Shown piece by piece: positions 27,075 to 35,357 of a DNA stretch of 64,000 nucleotides. A program made the translations under genes and the position numbers. The stretch lies in NCBI RefSeq assembly GCF_009766105.1, contig NZ_LMUH01000001.1, forward strand, positions 302,288-366,287, given 5' to 3'. Numbering within the stretch: the stretch's first letter is position 1; each line of letters begins with the position of its first letter. The stretch comes from Granulicella sp. S156 (GTDB lineage: Bacteria; Acidobacteriota; Terriglobia; Terriglobales; Acidobacteriaceae). The notes under the pieces were generated by a model that worked only from the letters and a program-made list of their open reading frames with translations, made no database searches and was not told where the DNA came from.

Positions 27075-30023
27075 ATGACTGCCTCGCCCTTCGTACTTTT
27101 GCCGAGTTCACACGCTCGTGCGCGCGATGAGTTTCCAGGCGCCGCAGAGCTCGAGGTGCAGCTTCGGAAGAGTGTGCGCGGCGAGGTCCGGTTCGATGCC
27201 GCGTCCAAAGCCTTGTATGCGACCGATGCCTCAAACTATCGGCACGTTCCCATCGGGGTGGTCATCCCTCTCGACGAAGAGGATGTCATCGCAGCAGTCT
27301 CCGTCTGTAGAACCTTCGACGCACCCATCCTGACTCGCGGGGCTGGAACCAGCCTCGCGGGCCAGGGATGTAATTTCGCCGTCGTCTTTGACTTCTCCAA
27401 GTACATGAATGGCATGGGTGCCGTGGACCCCATCACGCGCACCGTCCATGTGCAGCCAGGCATTGTCCTTGACCGCATTCGCGAGGCCGCCGAGCGCTTC
27501 GAACTCACCTTCGCTCCAGACCCTGCGACCCACAGCCGATGCACCATCGGCGGCATGATCGGCAACAACTCCTGCGGAGTTCACGCCCTCATGGGCGGCA
27601 AGACGGTGGATAACATCCACTCGCTCGATCTTCTGCTCTACGATGGCACGCGCCTGACGGTCGGCCCCACCAGCGCGGCGGAGCTCACACAGCTGATCGC
27701 TGCCGGTGGCCGCACGGGTGAGATCTACGCAACACTGAAGCAGATCAGCACTAGCTACGCCGATCAGGTTCGCACTCGCTTTCCGAAGATCGCCCGTCGT
27801 GTCTCCGGCTATAACCTGGATGAGCTTCTGCCTGAGAGCGACTTCAACGTGGCCCGCGCGCTCGTTGGCAGCGAAGGCACCTGCGTCATCATCCTGGGCG
27901 CAACGCTTCGACTCGTGGATAGCCCGCAGTTCCGTACGCTCATGGGCATCGGCTTTGAGGACGTCTTCATCGCCGCCGACCACATCCCTGCCCTTCTGGA
28001 GCATCACCCCATCGGCCTCGAAGGCATGGACGGCCTTCTGCTCGACGCCATGCGCCGCAAGCAGAAATCAGTGGAAGACCTCAGCCTTCTCCCCTCTGGT
28101 CAGGGCTTTCTGATCGTTGAATTCGGAGGCGCAACCCAGGCGGAGGCCGACCAGCGGGCTCAAGGCCTCGCCACGGCGATGGCTGCGTTACCCATCACGC
28201 CCTCGGTTCGCATCTACACCTCTTCCGAAGCCGCACGCATCTGGCACATTCGCGAATCCGGCCTCGCTGCCACCGTCTTTGTCCCCGGCAAAGGTACCGG
28301 CTGGGAGGGTTGGGATGACGCTGCCGTCGACCCAACGCAGCTTGGCTCTTACCTGCGTGCCCTCTATGCGCTGATGCAGGAGTTCCGCTACACCAGTCCC
28401 ATGTATGGCCATTTCGGCCAGGGCTGCGTGCACATGCGCCACAACTTCGATCTCGAGACGGAAGCCGGCATTCTCTCCTTCCGCCGCTTCCTGGATCGCG
28501 CCGCGGACATCGCCCTGGCTCATGGCGGATCGCTCTCCGGTGAGCACGGCGATGGACAGGCACGCGGTTCGCTTCTGCCCAAGATGTTCGGCACCGAGCT
28601 CATCGAGGCCTTCCGCTCCTTCAAGCGTCTCTGGGATCCCACCAACAAGATGAATCCGGGCAAACTCATTGACGCCCATGAGCCCCACGAAGACCTTCGC
28701 CTCGGCGCAGACTACAAGCCGCTGAAGCCCGAGACGCACTTCGCCTTCCTCGAGGACAACGGCTCCTTTGCCTCCGCAAATCTCCGTTGTGTCGGCGTCG
28801 GCGCCTGTCGCAAGCAGGACGCCGGAACCATGTGCCCCAGCTTCATGGCCACGGGCGAAGAGTTGCACTCCACGCGCGGCCGCGCCCACCTGCTATGGGA
28901 GCTGATGCAGGGCGAAGTCCTCAAAGATCAGTGGAAGAACAAACAGGTCAAAGAGTCCCTCGACCTTTGCCTCGCCTGCAAAGCCTGCAAGAGCGAGTGC
29001 CCGGTCAGTGTGGATATGGCCACCTATAAGTCCGAGTTTCTGGCCCATCATTATGAGGGAACCCTGCGCCCTCTCTCCCACTACGCCTTCGGTCGGATCG
29101 ACGTGTGGGCACGCTTGGCCAGCTTCGCTCCCGGCCTCGTCAACGCGATCAATAACGCTCCGATCTTGAGCAGCGTAATCAAGTATCTGCTTCACATTCA
29201 CGGAAAACGAAGCTTCCCGCGTTTCGCTAAACCCTTCACCAGCAAACGTCGGCCCAACACCCAAAATGGCGCTCCCGAAGTCTTCCTCTGGGCCGACACC
29301 TTCAATAACTACTTCCACCCTTCCACCATGCAAGCCGCGCACAAGGTACTTACGGAGGCGGGCTTCAGTGTCCTCCTCCCGACACAGCATCTCTGTTGCG
29401 GCCGCCCTCTCTACGACTTCGGAATGTTGGACACAGCAAAGACGTATCTGCTTAAAGTTCTCGATGTACTAGCCCCACAGCTTGCGAAGGACACTCCCAT
29501 TGTGGTCCTCGAACCAAGCTGCGCCGCTGTCTTCCGCGACGAGCTCACCAATCTGTTGCCAAATGATCCGCGCGCGCTCAAGCTCCGCAACCAGACATTT
29601 CTCCTCAGTGAGTTTCTGGTCCACCACGCTCCTGGTTATCGTCCCCCGGCCATGAACGGCAAGATCGTCGTTCATGGCCACTGCCATCACCGCGCCACCA
29701 TGGGCATGAACGACGAAATGACTCTTCTCCGCGCTACCGGTTCGCAGGTGAAACTACTCGATTCCGGTTGCTGCGGCATGGCCGGCCCCTTCGGCTTCGA
29801 GAAAGATAAGTTCGACCTCTCCCAGAAGCTCGCGGAACGCGTCCTGCTGCCCGCTATCCGTAACGCGTCCCAAGAAACTATGATCGTTAGCGACGGTTTT
29901 AGCTGTTGCGAACAGGTCGTGCAGAACACCGGCGTTCGCCCCCTTCATCTCGCCGAACTCCTCGCACAGTCTTCCGTCACATTTACGAACCACTCCACCG
30001 CAGAAAGCAGCAATCTCTCATGA
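27075..30023 (+). CDS. ydiJ: FAD-linked oxidase with iron-sulfur and CCG domains, YdiJ-like D-2-hydroxyglutarate dehydrogenase
   Basis: A protein of about 982 aa. The N-terminal half is a D-lactate/2-hydroxyglutarate-type FAD oxidase (ILTRGAGTSLAGQGCNFAVVFD, TIGGMIGNNSCGVHALMGGKTVDN, GHFGQGCVHMRHNFDL, SGEHGDGQARGSLLPKMFG). A ferredoxin-like segment with CLACKACKSECPVSV follows, and the last third holds two cysteine-rich CCG motifs (CCGRPLYD, CCGMAGPFGFE) as in GlpC/glycolate oxidase iron-sulfur subunits. E. coli YdiJ and its P. putida homologue have this fused layout and oxidise D-2-hydroxyglutarate to 2-oxoglutarate. That would consume the product of the preceding HglS-like enzyme. A TTG at 27033 overlaps the hglS stop; the ATG at 27075 is preferred. 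Confidence 0.85.
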   Translation: MTASPFVLLPSSHARARDEFPGAAELEVQLRKSVRGEVRFDAASKALYATDASNYRHVPIGVVIPLDEEDVIAAVSVCRTFDAPILTRGAGTSLAGQGCNFAVVFDFSKYMNGMGAVDPITRTVHVQPGIVLDRIREAAERFELTFAPDPATHSRCTIGGMIGNNSCGVHALMGGKTVDNIHSLDLLLYDGTRLTVGPTSAAELTQLIAAGGRTGEIYATLKQISTSYADQVRTRFPKIARRVSGYNLDELLPESDFNVARALVGSEGTCVIILGATLRLVDSPQFRTLMGIGFEDVFIAADHIPALLEHHPIGLEGMDGLLLDAMRRKQKSVEDLSLLPSGQGFLIVEFGGATQAEADQRAQGLATAMAALPITPSVRIYTSSEAARIWHIRESGLAATVFVPGKGTGWEGWDDAAVDPTQLGSYLRALYALMQEFRYTSPMYGHFGQGCVHMRHNFDLETEAGILSFRRFLDRAADIALAHGGSLSGEHGDGQARGSLLPKMFGTELIEAFRSFKRLWDPTNKMNPGKLIDAHEPHEDLRLGADYKPLKPETHFAFLEDNGSFASANLRCVGVGACRKQDAGTMCPSFMATGEELHSTRGRAHLLWELMQGEVLKDQWKNKQVKESLDLCLACKACKSECPVSVDMATYKSEFLAHHYEGTLRPLSHYAFGRIDVWARLASFAPGLVNAINNAPILSSVIKYLLHIHGKRSFPRFAKPFTSKRRPNTQNGAPEVFLWADTFNNYFHPSTMQAAHKVLTEAGFSVLLPTQHLCCGRPLYDFGMLDTAKTYLLKVLDVLAPQLAKDTPIVVLEPSCAAVFRDELTNLLPNDPRALKLRNQTFLLSEFLVHHAPGYRPPAMNGKIVVHGHCHHRATMGMNDEMTLLRATGSQVKLLDSGCCGMAGPFGFEKDKFDLSQKLAERVLLPAIRNASQETMIVSDGFSCCEQVVQNTGVRPLHLAELLAQSSVTFTNHSTAESSNLS

Positions 30024-31552
30024 CCACACTTACAACCGTTACTCTTCAGGACGAAGTCCACACGCTGCTCGCTCAACTCGGCGTATCCCGCGAAGCCTAC
30101 ACAGGCGGAGACCTGATCGTGCGCACCCCGATCACCGGCGAGGTCATCGCTCACGTCCCCAGAATCACGCCTTCCGCCACAGCCGACGCCGTCGCCAAAG
30201 CTCACCAGGCCTATCTCGAGTGGAGAAACGTACCCGCGCCCAAGCGCGGCGAACTCATCCGCATCCTCGGAGATGAGTTGCGCGCAGCTCTCCCTGAACT
30301 GGGACGGCTCGTCACCATTGAAACCGGCAAAATCCTCTCCGAGGGCCTCGGAGAGGTGCAGGAGATGATCGACATCTGCGGCTTTGCAGCGGGCCTCTCG
30401 CGACAGCTCGCCGGCCTCACGCTGCCCTCGGAGCGTCCCTCGCATCGCATGATGGAGACCTGGCATCCTATCGGCGCGATCGGCGTCATCTCGGCGTTCA
30501 ACTTCCCCGTCGCCGTCTGGTCGTGGAACGCCGCACTGGCGCTCGTCTGCGGTGACGCCGTGGTCTGGAAGCCTTCGGAGAAGACACCACTCACCGCTCT
30601 CGCCACGCACACCATCTTCCTGCGCGCGGCGGCAAAGTTCGGCGGCGTTCCGGATGGACTCGCGGCACTTCTCATCGGCGACGTCAGCGCCGGAGAGCAG
30701 CTCGTCGCTTCCCCGCTCATTCCTCTCGTCTCCGCCACCGGCTCAACCGCCATGGGACGCACCGTCGCCCCTCGCCTGGCTGCGCGTTTTGCCCGCGCAA
30801 TTCTAGAGCTCGGTGGCAACAACGCCGCCATCGTCGCGCCTACAGCCGACCTGCATCTCACCGTCCGGGCCGTCGCCTTCTCGGCCATGGGCACCGCCGG
30901 ACAGCGCTGCACCACACTGCGCCGCCTCATCGTGCATGAGTCGATCTACGACACGCTCGTACAACAACTCAAAAAGGTATACGCCTCAGTCGTAGTGGGC
31001 GATCCTCGCGAACCCGGCACTCTCGTCGGCCCCCTGATCGACGAACGTTCGTTCAAGGCGATGCAGCAGGCGCTCGAGCAGGCCCGCAGCGCCGGAGCAA
31101 AGATCACAGGAGGCGACCGCATTCCCTTTCCCGAAAGCCCTCAGGCCTTCTTCGTGCGCCCGGCACTGGTAGAGATCCCCACCCAGACCGATATCGTGAA
31201 ACACGAGACCTTCGCGCCCATTCTCTACGTGCTCCGCTACCTCGAAATCGAAGACGCCCTCGCGCTGCACAACGATGTCCCCCAGGGCCTCTCTTCGTCC
31301 ATCTTCACCATGAACCTTCGCGAAGCCGAAAGCTTCCTCTCCGCAGCCGGTTCGGACTGCGGCATCGCCAACGTCAACATTGGCACCTCCGGCGCGGAGA
31401 TCGGTGGCGCCTTCGGCGGCGAAAAAGAGACTGGAGGGGGCCGCGAATCCGGCTCCGACTCCTGGAAGCAATACATGCGCCGCGCCACCAACACCATCAA
31501 CTACGGAACCGAGCTTCCTCTGGCACAAGGTGTAAGTTTCGATATCGATTGA
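30020..31552 (+). CDS. amaB: ALDH7-type aldehyde dehydrogenase (piperideine-6-carboxylate / alpha-aminoadipic semialdehyde dehydrogenase)
   Basis: A 510-aa NAD(P)-dependent dehydrogenase. It shows GVISAFNFPVAVWSWNAALA, the Glu site LELGGNNAAIV, the active-site Cys block GTAGQRCTTLRRL and the C-terminal FGGEKETGGGRESGSDSWK. The last two are hallmarks of the ALDH7/antiquitin subgroup. That subgroup oxidises alpha-aminoadipic semialdehyde (in equilibrium with piperideine-6-carboxylate) to 2-aminoadipate in lysine breakdown. The start is ATG 30020, which overlaps the TGA of the upstream ydiJ-like gene (ATGA), indicating translational coupling. An upstream in-frame start would add 38 arginine-rich residues and is rejected. 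The reaction places it before HglS and YdiJ in one pathway. Confidence 0.88.
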   Translation: MTTLTTVTLQDEVHTLLAQLGVSREAYTGGDLIVRTPITGEVIAHVPRITPSATADAVAKAHQAYLEWRNVPAPKRGELIRILGDELRAALPELGRLVTIETGKILSEGLGEVQEMIDICGFAAGLSRQLAGLTLPSERPSHRMMETWHPIGAIGVISAFNFPVAVWSWNAALALVCGDAVVWKPSEKTPLTALATHTIFLRAAAKFGGVPDGLAALLIGDVSAGEQLVASPLIPLVSATGSTAMGRTVAPRLAARFARAILELGGNNAAIVAPTADLHLTVRAVAFSAMGTAGQRCTTLRRLIVHESIYDTLVQQLKKVYASVVVGDPREPGTLVGPLIDERSFKAMQQALEQARSAGAKITGGDRIPFPESPQAFFVRPALVEIPTQTDIVKHETFAPILYVLRYLEIEDALALHNDVPQGLSSSIFTMNLREAESFLSAAGSDCGIANVNIGTSGAEIGGAFGGEKETGGGRESGSDSWKQYMRRATNTINYGTELPLAQGVSFDID

Positions 31553-31992
31553 GCGAAAACAATTTGGGCGATATTCGCACAAAGGCTAAGCCCATCAATC
31601 CCAGCCACGTTTTGCCACACTTTCTGATGCCAACCCTGTACGAAGACGACTACACTGTCCGCAATTCATTTTTCTTTCTTCGAGTCATCCTAACGGTAGA
31701 ACCGGACAACAAGAGAAGACACCGAGAACTCAAATGAAGACACGTCAGACAACAAACCGCCGGCACCTGGAAAGACGCTTCCGAGCAAGCATCCTCTCTC
31801 GCCTTCTTCCGACTTCGAGTCGGCCCAGTCTCTTCGGCGGCGACTAAACCTCTCCCTGCCCCATTTCAAGCTATAGTTTGCGCCGTACTTGCTGCTTTCC
31901 TCGGCAAGAGAAGATCCGTACCCTCCGTCAAGGGAACGGGACTACATGGCGTGGCTTCCAAACGAAATCTAAGCAGGTACTGGGAGGATAAG
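31553..31992 (+). promoter_or_regulatory. Intergenic region between amaB-like and aminotransferase genes
   Basis: About 440 bp without a recognised gene, enough for a separate promoter for the aminotransferase. It contains one short open frame (31734-31847) and a 6-bp perfect hairpin, CCGACT-TCG-AGTCGG, inside it. GGGAGGATAAG immediately precedes the ATG at 31993 and decides that start. No T-run terminator was seen after the amaB-like gene. Confidence 0.4.
31734..31847 (+). CDS. Possible 37-aa arginine-rich peptide
   Basis: A short ATG frame encodes an Arg/Ser/Leu-rich peptide (starting MKTRQTTNRRHLER and ending FGGD) in the gap before the aminotransferase. The upstream GAGAA is a weak ribosome binding site. 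No family is recognised. It might be a leader peptide, but a chance frame is at least as likely. Confidence 0.2.
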   Translation: MKTRQTTNRRHLERRFRASILSRLLPTSSRPSLFGGD

Positions 31993-33387
31993 ATGAGCGT
32001 CGCATTCGAGAATCAGGTAGAAAATAAATTTCAGACAGTAAGCAACGAGGAACTGGCTCAGTTCGGGCCAAAGCTGAAGACGCCTTTGCCTGGCCCCAAA
32101 GCAAAGGCCATCGTAGAAGCAGACGATCGGCTCATGAGCCCGAGCTACACACGAAGCTACCCCTTGGTCGCGAAGCGTGGACGCGGCACCCGCATCGAAG
32201 ATGTCGATGGCAATGAGTTCCTCGACTTCTCAGCAGGCATTGCCGTGACCTCTACAGGCCATTGTCATCCGAAGGTAGTGAAGGCGATCCAGGAACAAGC
32301 TGCCGAACTGATCCACATGAGCGGTACGGATTTCTACTACGAAGGAATGGTAGCTCTGGCGGAGCGACTCAGCGCAGTAGCCCCCATGAAAGGCCCCCAC
32401 AAGTTCTACTACGGCAACTCCGGCGCAGAGGCCGTCGAATGCGCTCTGAAGCTGGCCCGCTATCATACTGGGCGGCAAAACATCATCGCCTTCCTCGGAG
32501 CCTTCCACGGAAGGACCATGGGCGCACTCTCGCTCACAGCTTCAAAGCCCCAACAGAAACGCCGCTTTGCTCCGCTCGTACCAGGCGTAACGCATGTGCC
32601 GTACCCGTACGCCTATCGCGGATGTTCAGGCGGTGCAAAGGCCGAAGAAGAGTACGCACTCGGGTGCGCGCGCTATATCGAAGAGCGGCTCTTCAAGACT
32701 ATCCTGCCTCCGGAAGAGGTCGCCGCCATCTTCGTCGAACCGATCCAGGGCGAAGGCGGATATGTTGTCGCTCCCACAGTCTTCATGCAGGAGCTGCGCA
32801 AGATCTGCGACCGCCACGGAATCCTGTTGGTCGTGGACGAAGTTCAGTCCGGTGCAGGCCGCACTGGTAAGTGGTGGGCGGTGCAGCACACAGGCGTCGA
32901 GCCTGACATGGTATGCATGGCCAAAGGCATCGCGAGCGGCATGCCCTTGAGCGTGTGCATGACGAAGGCTGAGATCATGGACTGGAAACCAGGAAGCCAC
33001 GCTTCAACCTTTGGCGGCAATCCTGTTGCCATCGCCGCGGCTCTTGCGACAATGGACGTCCTCGAACAGGAGGCGATATCGAATGCGGCCACCGTCGGTG
33101 CCGCCATGAAGGCGCGCGCGGAGACCTGGGTATCGAAGTACGGCATCGTCGGCGATGTGCGTGGACGCGGGCTCATGATCGGCATCGAGATCGTCAAAGA
33201 CCAGCAGTCCCGCCAACCCATCGGTGCGGTGCGCGATCGAATCATCGATATGGCCTTCGAACGCGGAGTCCTGTTCCTGGGGTGTGGCGAAACGAGTGTG
33301 AGATTGTCGCCTCCGCTGACCATCTCACAAGAAGAGGCAGCAATCGCGATGGACATCCTGGAAGAATGCATCGCAGCACAATCCTGA
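31993..33387 (+). CDS. Class III PLP-dependent aminotransferase (ornithine/GABA/lysine type)
   Basis: A 464-aa cytoplasmic class III aminotransferase. It shows FLDFSAGIAVTSTGHCHPKVV, the phosphate-binding FYYGNSGAEAVECALKLAR, AFHGRTMGALSLT, the Asp block LLVVDEVQSGAGRTGKWW, the PLP-lysine block CMAKGIASGMPL and the C-terminal GCGETSVRLSPPL. These features are shared by 4-aminobutyrate, acetylornithine and lysine 6-aminotransferases and by archaeal ornithine aminotransferase/racemase relatives. From context the likely substrate is lysine (epsilon-amino) or 2-aminoadipate, which would supply the ALDH7-type dehydrogenase or HglS respectively; sequence alone does not settle this. GGGAGGATAAG precedes the chosen ATG. 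An upstream GTG at 31951 is possible but has a poorer site. Confidence 0.85.
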   Translation: MSVAFENQVENKFQTVSNEELAQFGPKLKTPLPGPKAKAIVEADDRLMSPSYTRSYPLVAKRGRGTRIEDVDGNEFLDFSAGIAVTSTGHCHPKVVKAIQEQAAELIHMSGTDFYYEGMVALAERLSAVAPMKGPHKFYYGNSGAEAVECALKLARYHTGRQNIIAFLGAFHGRTMGALSLTASKPQQKRRFAPLVPGVTHVPYPYAYRGCSGGAKAEEEYALGCARYIEERLFKTILPPEEVAAIFVEPIQGEGGYVVAPTVFMQELRKICDRHGILLVVDEVQSGAGRTGKWWAVQHTGVEPDMVCMAKGIASGMPLSVCMTKAEIMDWKPGSHASTFGGNPVAIAAALATMDVLEQEAISNAATVGAAMKARAETWVSKYGIVGDVRGRGLMIGIEIVKDQQSRQPIGAVRDRIIDMAFERGVLFLGCGETSVRLSPPLTISQEEAAIAMDILEECIAAQS

Positions 33388-33445
33388 ATGAACTAAGGGA
33401 ATGTCATCAAGCTTCGTTTCACCCCTTAGCGAAGTGTTTGCTTTG

Positions 33446-33471
33446 AACGGCGGGGTTTCAGCCCCGCCGTT
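33446..33471. terminator. GC-rich palindrome between convergent aminotransferase and hemD-ANTAR genes
   Basis: AACGGCGGGG and CCCCGCCGTT form a perfect 10-bp stem with a 6-nt loop (TTTCAG). It lies between two converging genes, so it probably ends transcription from both sides, although neither side has a clear T-run. It may also be a dispersed genomic REP-type repeat. Confidence 0.6.
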
Positions 33472-33492
33472 GGGCATCTCTACAAAGCAGCT

Positions 33493-35175
33493 TCAGGATT
33501 TCAGCTTCTTGAGATCGTCGCCAAGCAAGATCGCCTCTGCTATATCACGCATAGATTTACGGCGTTGACGGCTCTCCCGCTGCATCAACCGATAGGCGTC
33601 GCTCTCGTTGAGAAGAAGGTCTCGCTGGAGAACACCTTTCGCCCGGTCTACGGCCTTGCGCGTCTCAAGCCGGTCAGTGAGTTGTAGATTCTCGGTTTCA
33701 AGCCGCGCGCGTTCGATCTCCGCGCCAACAAGAAAGCCAATCATAGACAGGAGACGCACCTCAACCTCGCTATGGCGATAAGAGAGCCTGTGCTGCAGGT
33801 TGATGACGCCCACTACTTTGCTGGAACAAAGAATGGGTGTGCAAAGCATAGCTTCAAACGAGTCTTCAGGAACATTCTTGAACAGAACAAAGCGAGCGTC
33901 CTCCGACGCCTTCGAAGCAATAGCTACCGGTTGGCGGTGCTCGGCCACCCAACCCGTGATGCCTTGCCCCATCGGTATATCCAGACGATCTACTAGATCG
34001 ACGTGCGGGTTGTGCGAGGCTCGCAATACGAGCTTGTCGGCCTCCAGCACATAGACAAAACAGGAGTCACAGGGGATCATCGTCGTCGCAAATTCGACGA
34101 CGCGATCCAGCACAGTATGGAGCGGGTCTGCCGCAGCGATACGGCTGCTGATCTCATGCAAAAATTCAAAAGAATTGAGTCCGTCGCGGAAGCCGGCCAT
34201 CGTAGAGGTCGATTCTTCGACCCTACGCACGACTCGTCTTGATGTTGCAGCCCTCGTTACCGTGCCAACAGGAGAACTCTGTTCGGCGGGCATCTCCTCC
34301 TCGAGGAGTTCCACGCCAAGCGTAGCAGCGCGTTCGCGCTTCTGTTTCAGCACTTGCGCAGCATATTGGGCGGCCTCATTCACCAGAAAGCCCAACTTGG
34401 GCCGAGAGGGCTCGAAGTCCGGTGTAATTCCATAATGAAGCAGCTCGGCAGTCGTTGTCGGTCCTACGGAGATTACCGCGACCGACCGGAAGCCACGTAT
34501 AAGGTCAGGAACGCAGTTCATCTCCTGCGCAACCATCATCAAATGGATGACCTGAACAGCAGTGGTGAACAGAATGACATCGATCCCCGCGTGGATGATG
34601 CTATGTACGCACTCTCGAAGAGGCTTGAGGTCGTGCGGCAACGCCCATTGATATACCGGGACTTTCATAACGGACGCGCTACGTTCGGTAAGCTCGGCAA
34701 GCAACTCCGGATTGGAGGCGCCATACTCCTGCACAGCGACCCGCAACGACTTCAATTCTTCGCCGAAGGTGCTGTCCATCACTCCAAGCACCTCGTGCCA
34801 CGTGCTCGGCTCCTGCGCGGTGGCCACAGACTTTATCTTCAAACCACGCAAGGCCGCCTCGGGCTTTGTCCCCCGAGTTACGATCCTGGTCGCGCGAAGA
34901 GCTTCCAGAAAGGCTTCGCGGTCATACTTGGTCTCAACAATCTCCAGCAGCGCACGCACGCCTACACCGGTGAAAAAAAGCACAACATCGATCTCGCCTT
35001 TGAGCAGGAGATCCGCAAACGCAAGCGCCTGATGGTTGGATTCGAGCTTGACCTCGCGCATCGCAGGCACAACAAAGGGCTCGCCACTGTATGTGCGGAT
35101 AAGCTTCTCGACTTCTTTTGCCCGACGGGACTCCAACGACAATACACGGAGCCCGTCGAAGCTAGCATGCGCCAT
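33493..35175 (-). CDS. HemD (uroporphyrinogen-III synthase)-GAF-ANTAR fusion regulator
   Basis: A 560-aa protein with three parts. Residues about 5-275 look like a two-lobed uroporphyrinogen-III synthase (LRVLSLESRRAKEVEKLI, VLFFTGVGVRALLE, DVILFTTAVQVIHLM, ISVGPTTTAELLHYG). Residues about 345-490 are a GAF sensor domain (CDSCFVYVLEADKLVLRA, MGQGITGWVAEHRQPVAI, LCTPILCSSKVVGVINLQ). Residues about 495-552 are an ANTAR RNA-binding domain (RLETRKAVDRAKGVLQRDL, SDAYRLMQRESRQRRKSMRDIAEAI). ANTAR proteins such as NasR and NasT cause antitermination in nitrate-assimilation leaders. The gene lies beside a complete nitrate-assimilation operon, so the HemD part may sense or supply the tetrapyrrole needed for siroheme in nitrite reductase (inference). 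Whether the HemD lobe is catalytic cannot be told. It may be co-transcribed with the porin upstream. Confidence 0.88.
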   Translation of the reverse strand: MAHASFDGLRVLSLESRRAKEVEKLIRTYSGEPFVVPAMREVKLESNHQALAFADLLLKGEIDVVLFFTGVGVRALLEIVETKYDREAFLEALRATRIVTRGTKPEAALRGLKIKSVATAQEPSTWHEVLGVMDSTFGEELKSLRVAVQEYGASNPELLAELTERSASVMKVPVYQWALPHDLKPLRECVHSIIHAGIDVILFTTAVQVIHLMMVAQEMNCVPDLIRGFRSVAVISVGPTTTAELLHYGITPDFEPSRPKLGFLVNEAAQYAAQVLKQKRERAATLGVELLEEEMPAEQSSPVGTVTRAATSRRVVRRVEESTSTMAGFRDGLNSFEFLHEISSRIAAADPLHTVLDRVVEFATTMIPCDSCFVYVLEADKLVLRASHNPHVDLVDRLDIPMGQGITGWVAEHRQPVAIASKASEDARFVLFKNVPEDSFEAMLCTPILCSSKVVGVINLQHRLSYRHSEVEVRLLSMIGFLVGAEIERARLETENLQLTDRLETRKAVDRAKGVLQRDLLLNESDAYRLMQRESRQRRKSMRDIAEAILLGDDLKKLKS

Positions 35176-35284
35176 TCGCTACCCCATACGCCCCCACTGC
35201 CTCCACGGACCAGCGGCTCAGCGGGTGAAACTGTTGTATCCAGATTAGAGCAGTTCTCCTGTCTCGCGATGGATATGGGGTTTG

Positions 35285-35317
35285 CGAGTGCCATTTTTCA
35301 AGGAGAATCGGCACTCG
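35285..35317 (-). promoter_or_regulatory. Hairpin in the leader of the hemD-GAF-ANTAR gene
   Basis: CGAGTGCC at 35285-35292 pairs perfectly (8 bp) with GGCACTCG at 35310-35317 around a 17-nt loop. It lies in the 182-bp gap between the porin gene and the HemD-GAF-ANTAR gene on the same strand. It could act as a processing or attenuation element between the two genes. No T-run follows. Confidence 0.35.
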
Positions 35318-35357
35318 ATCCCCACAACTCGCTCTATAACCTATAAGAGGAACCGCC

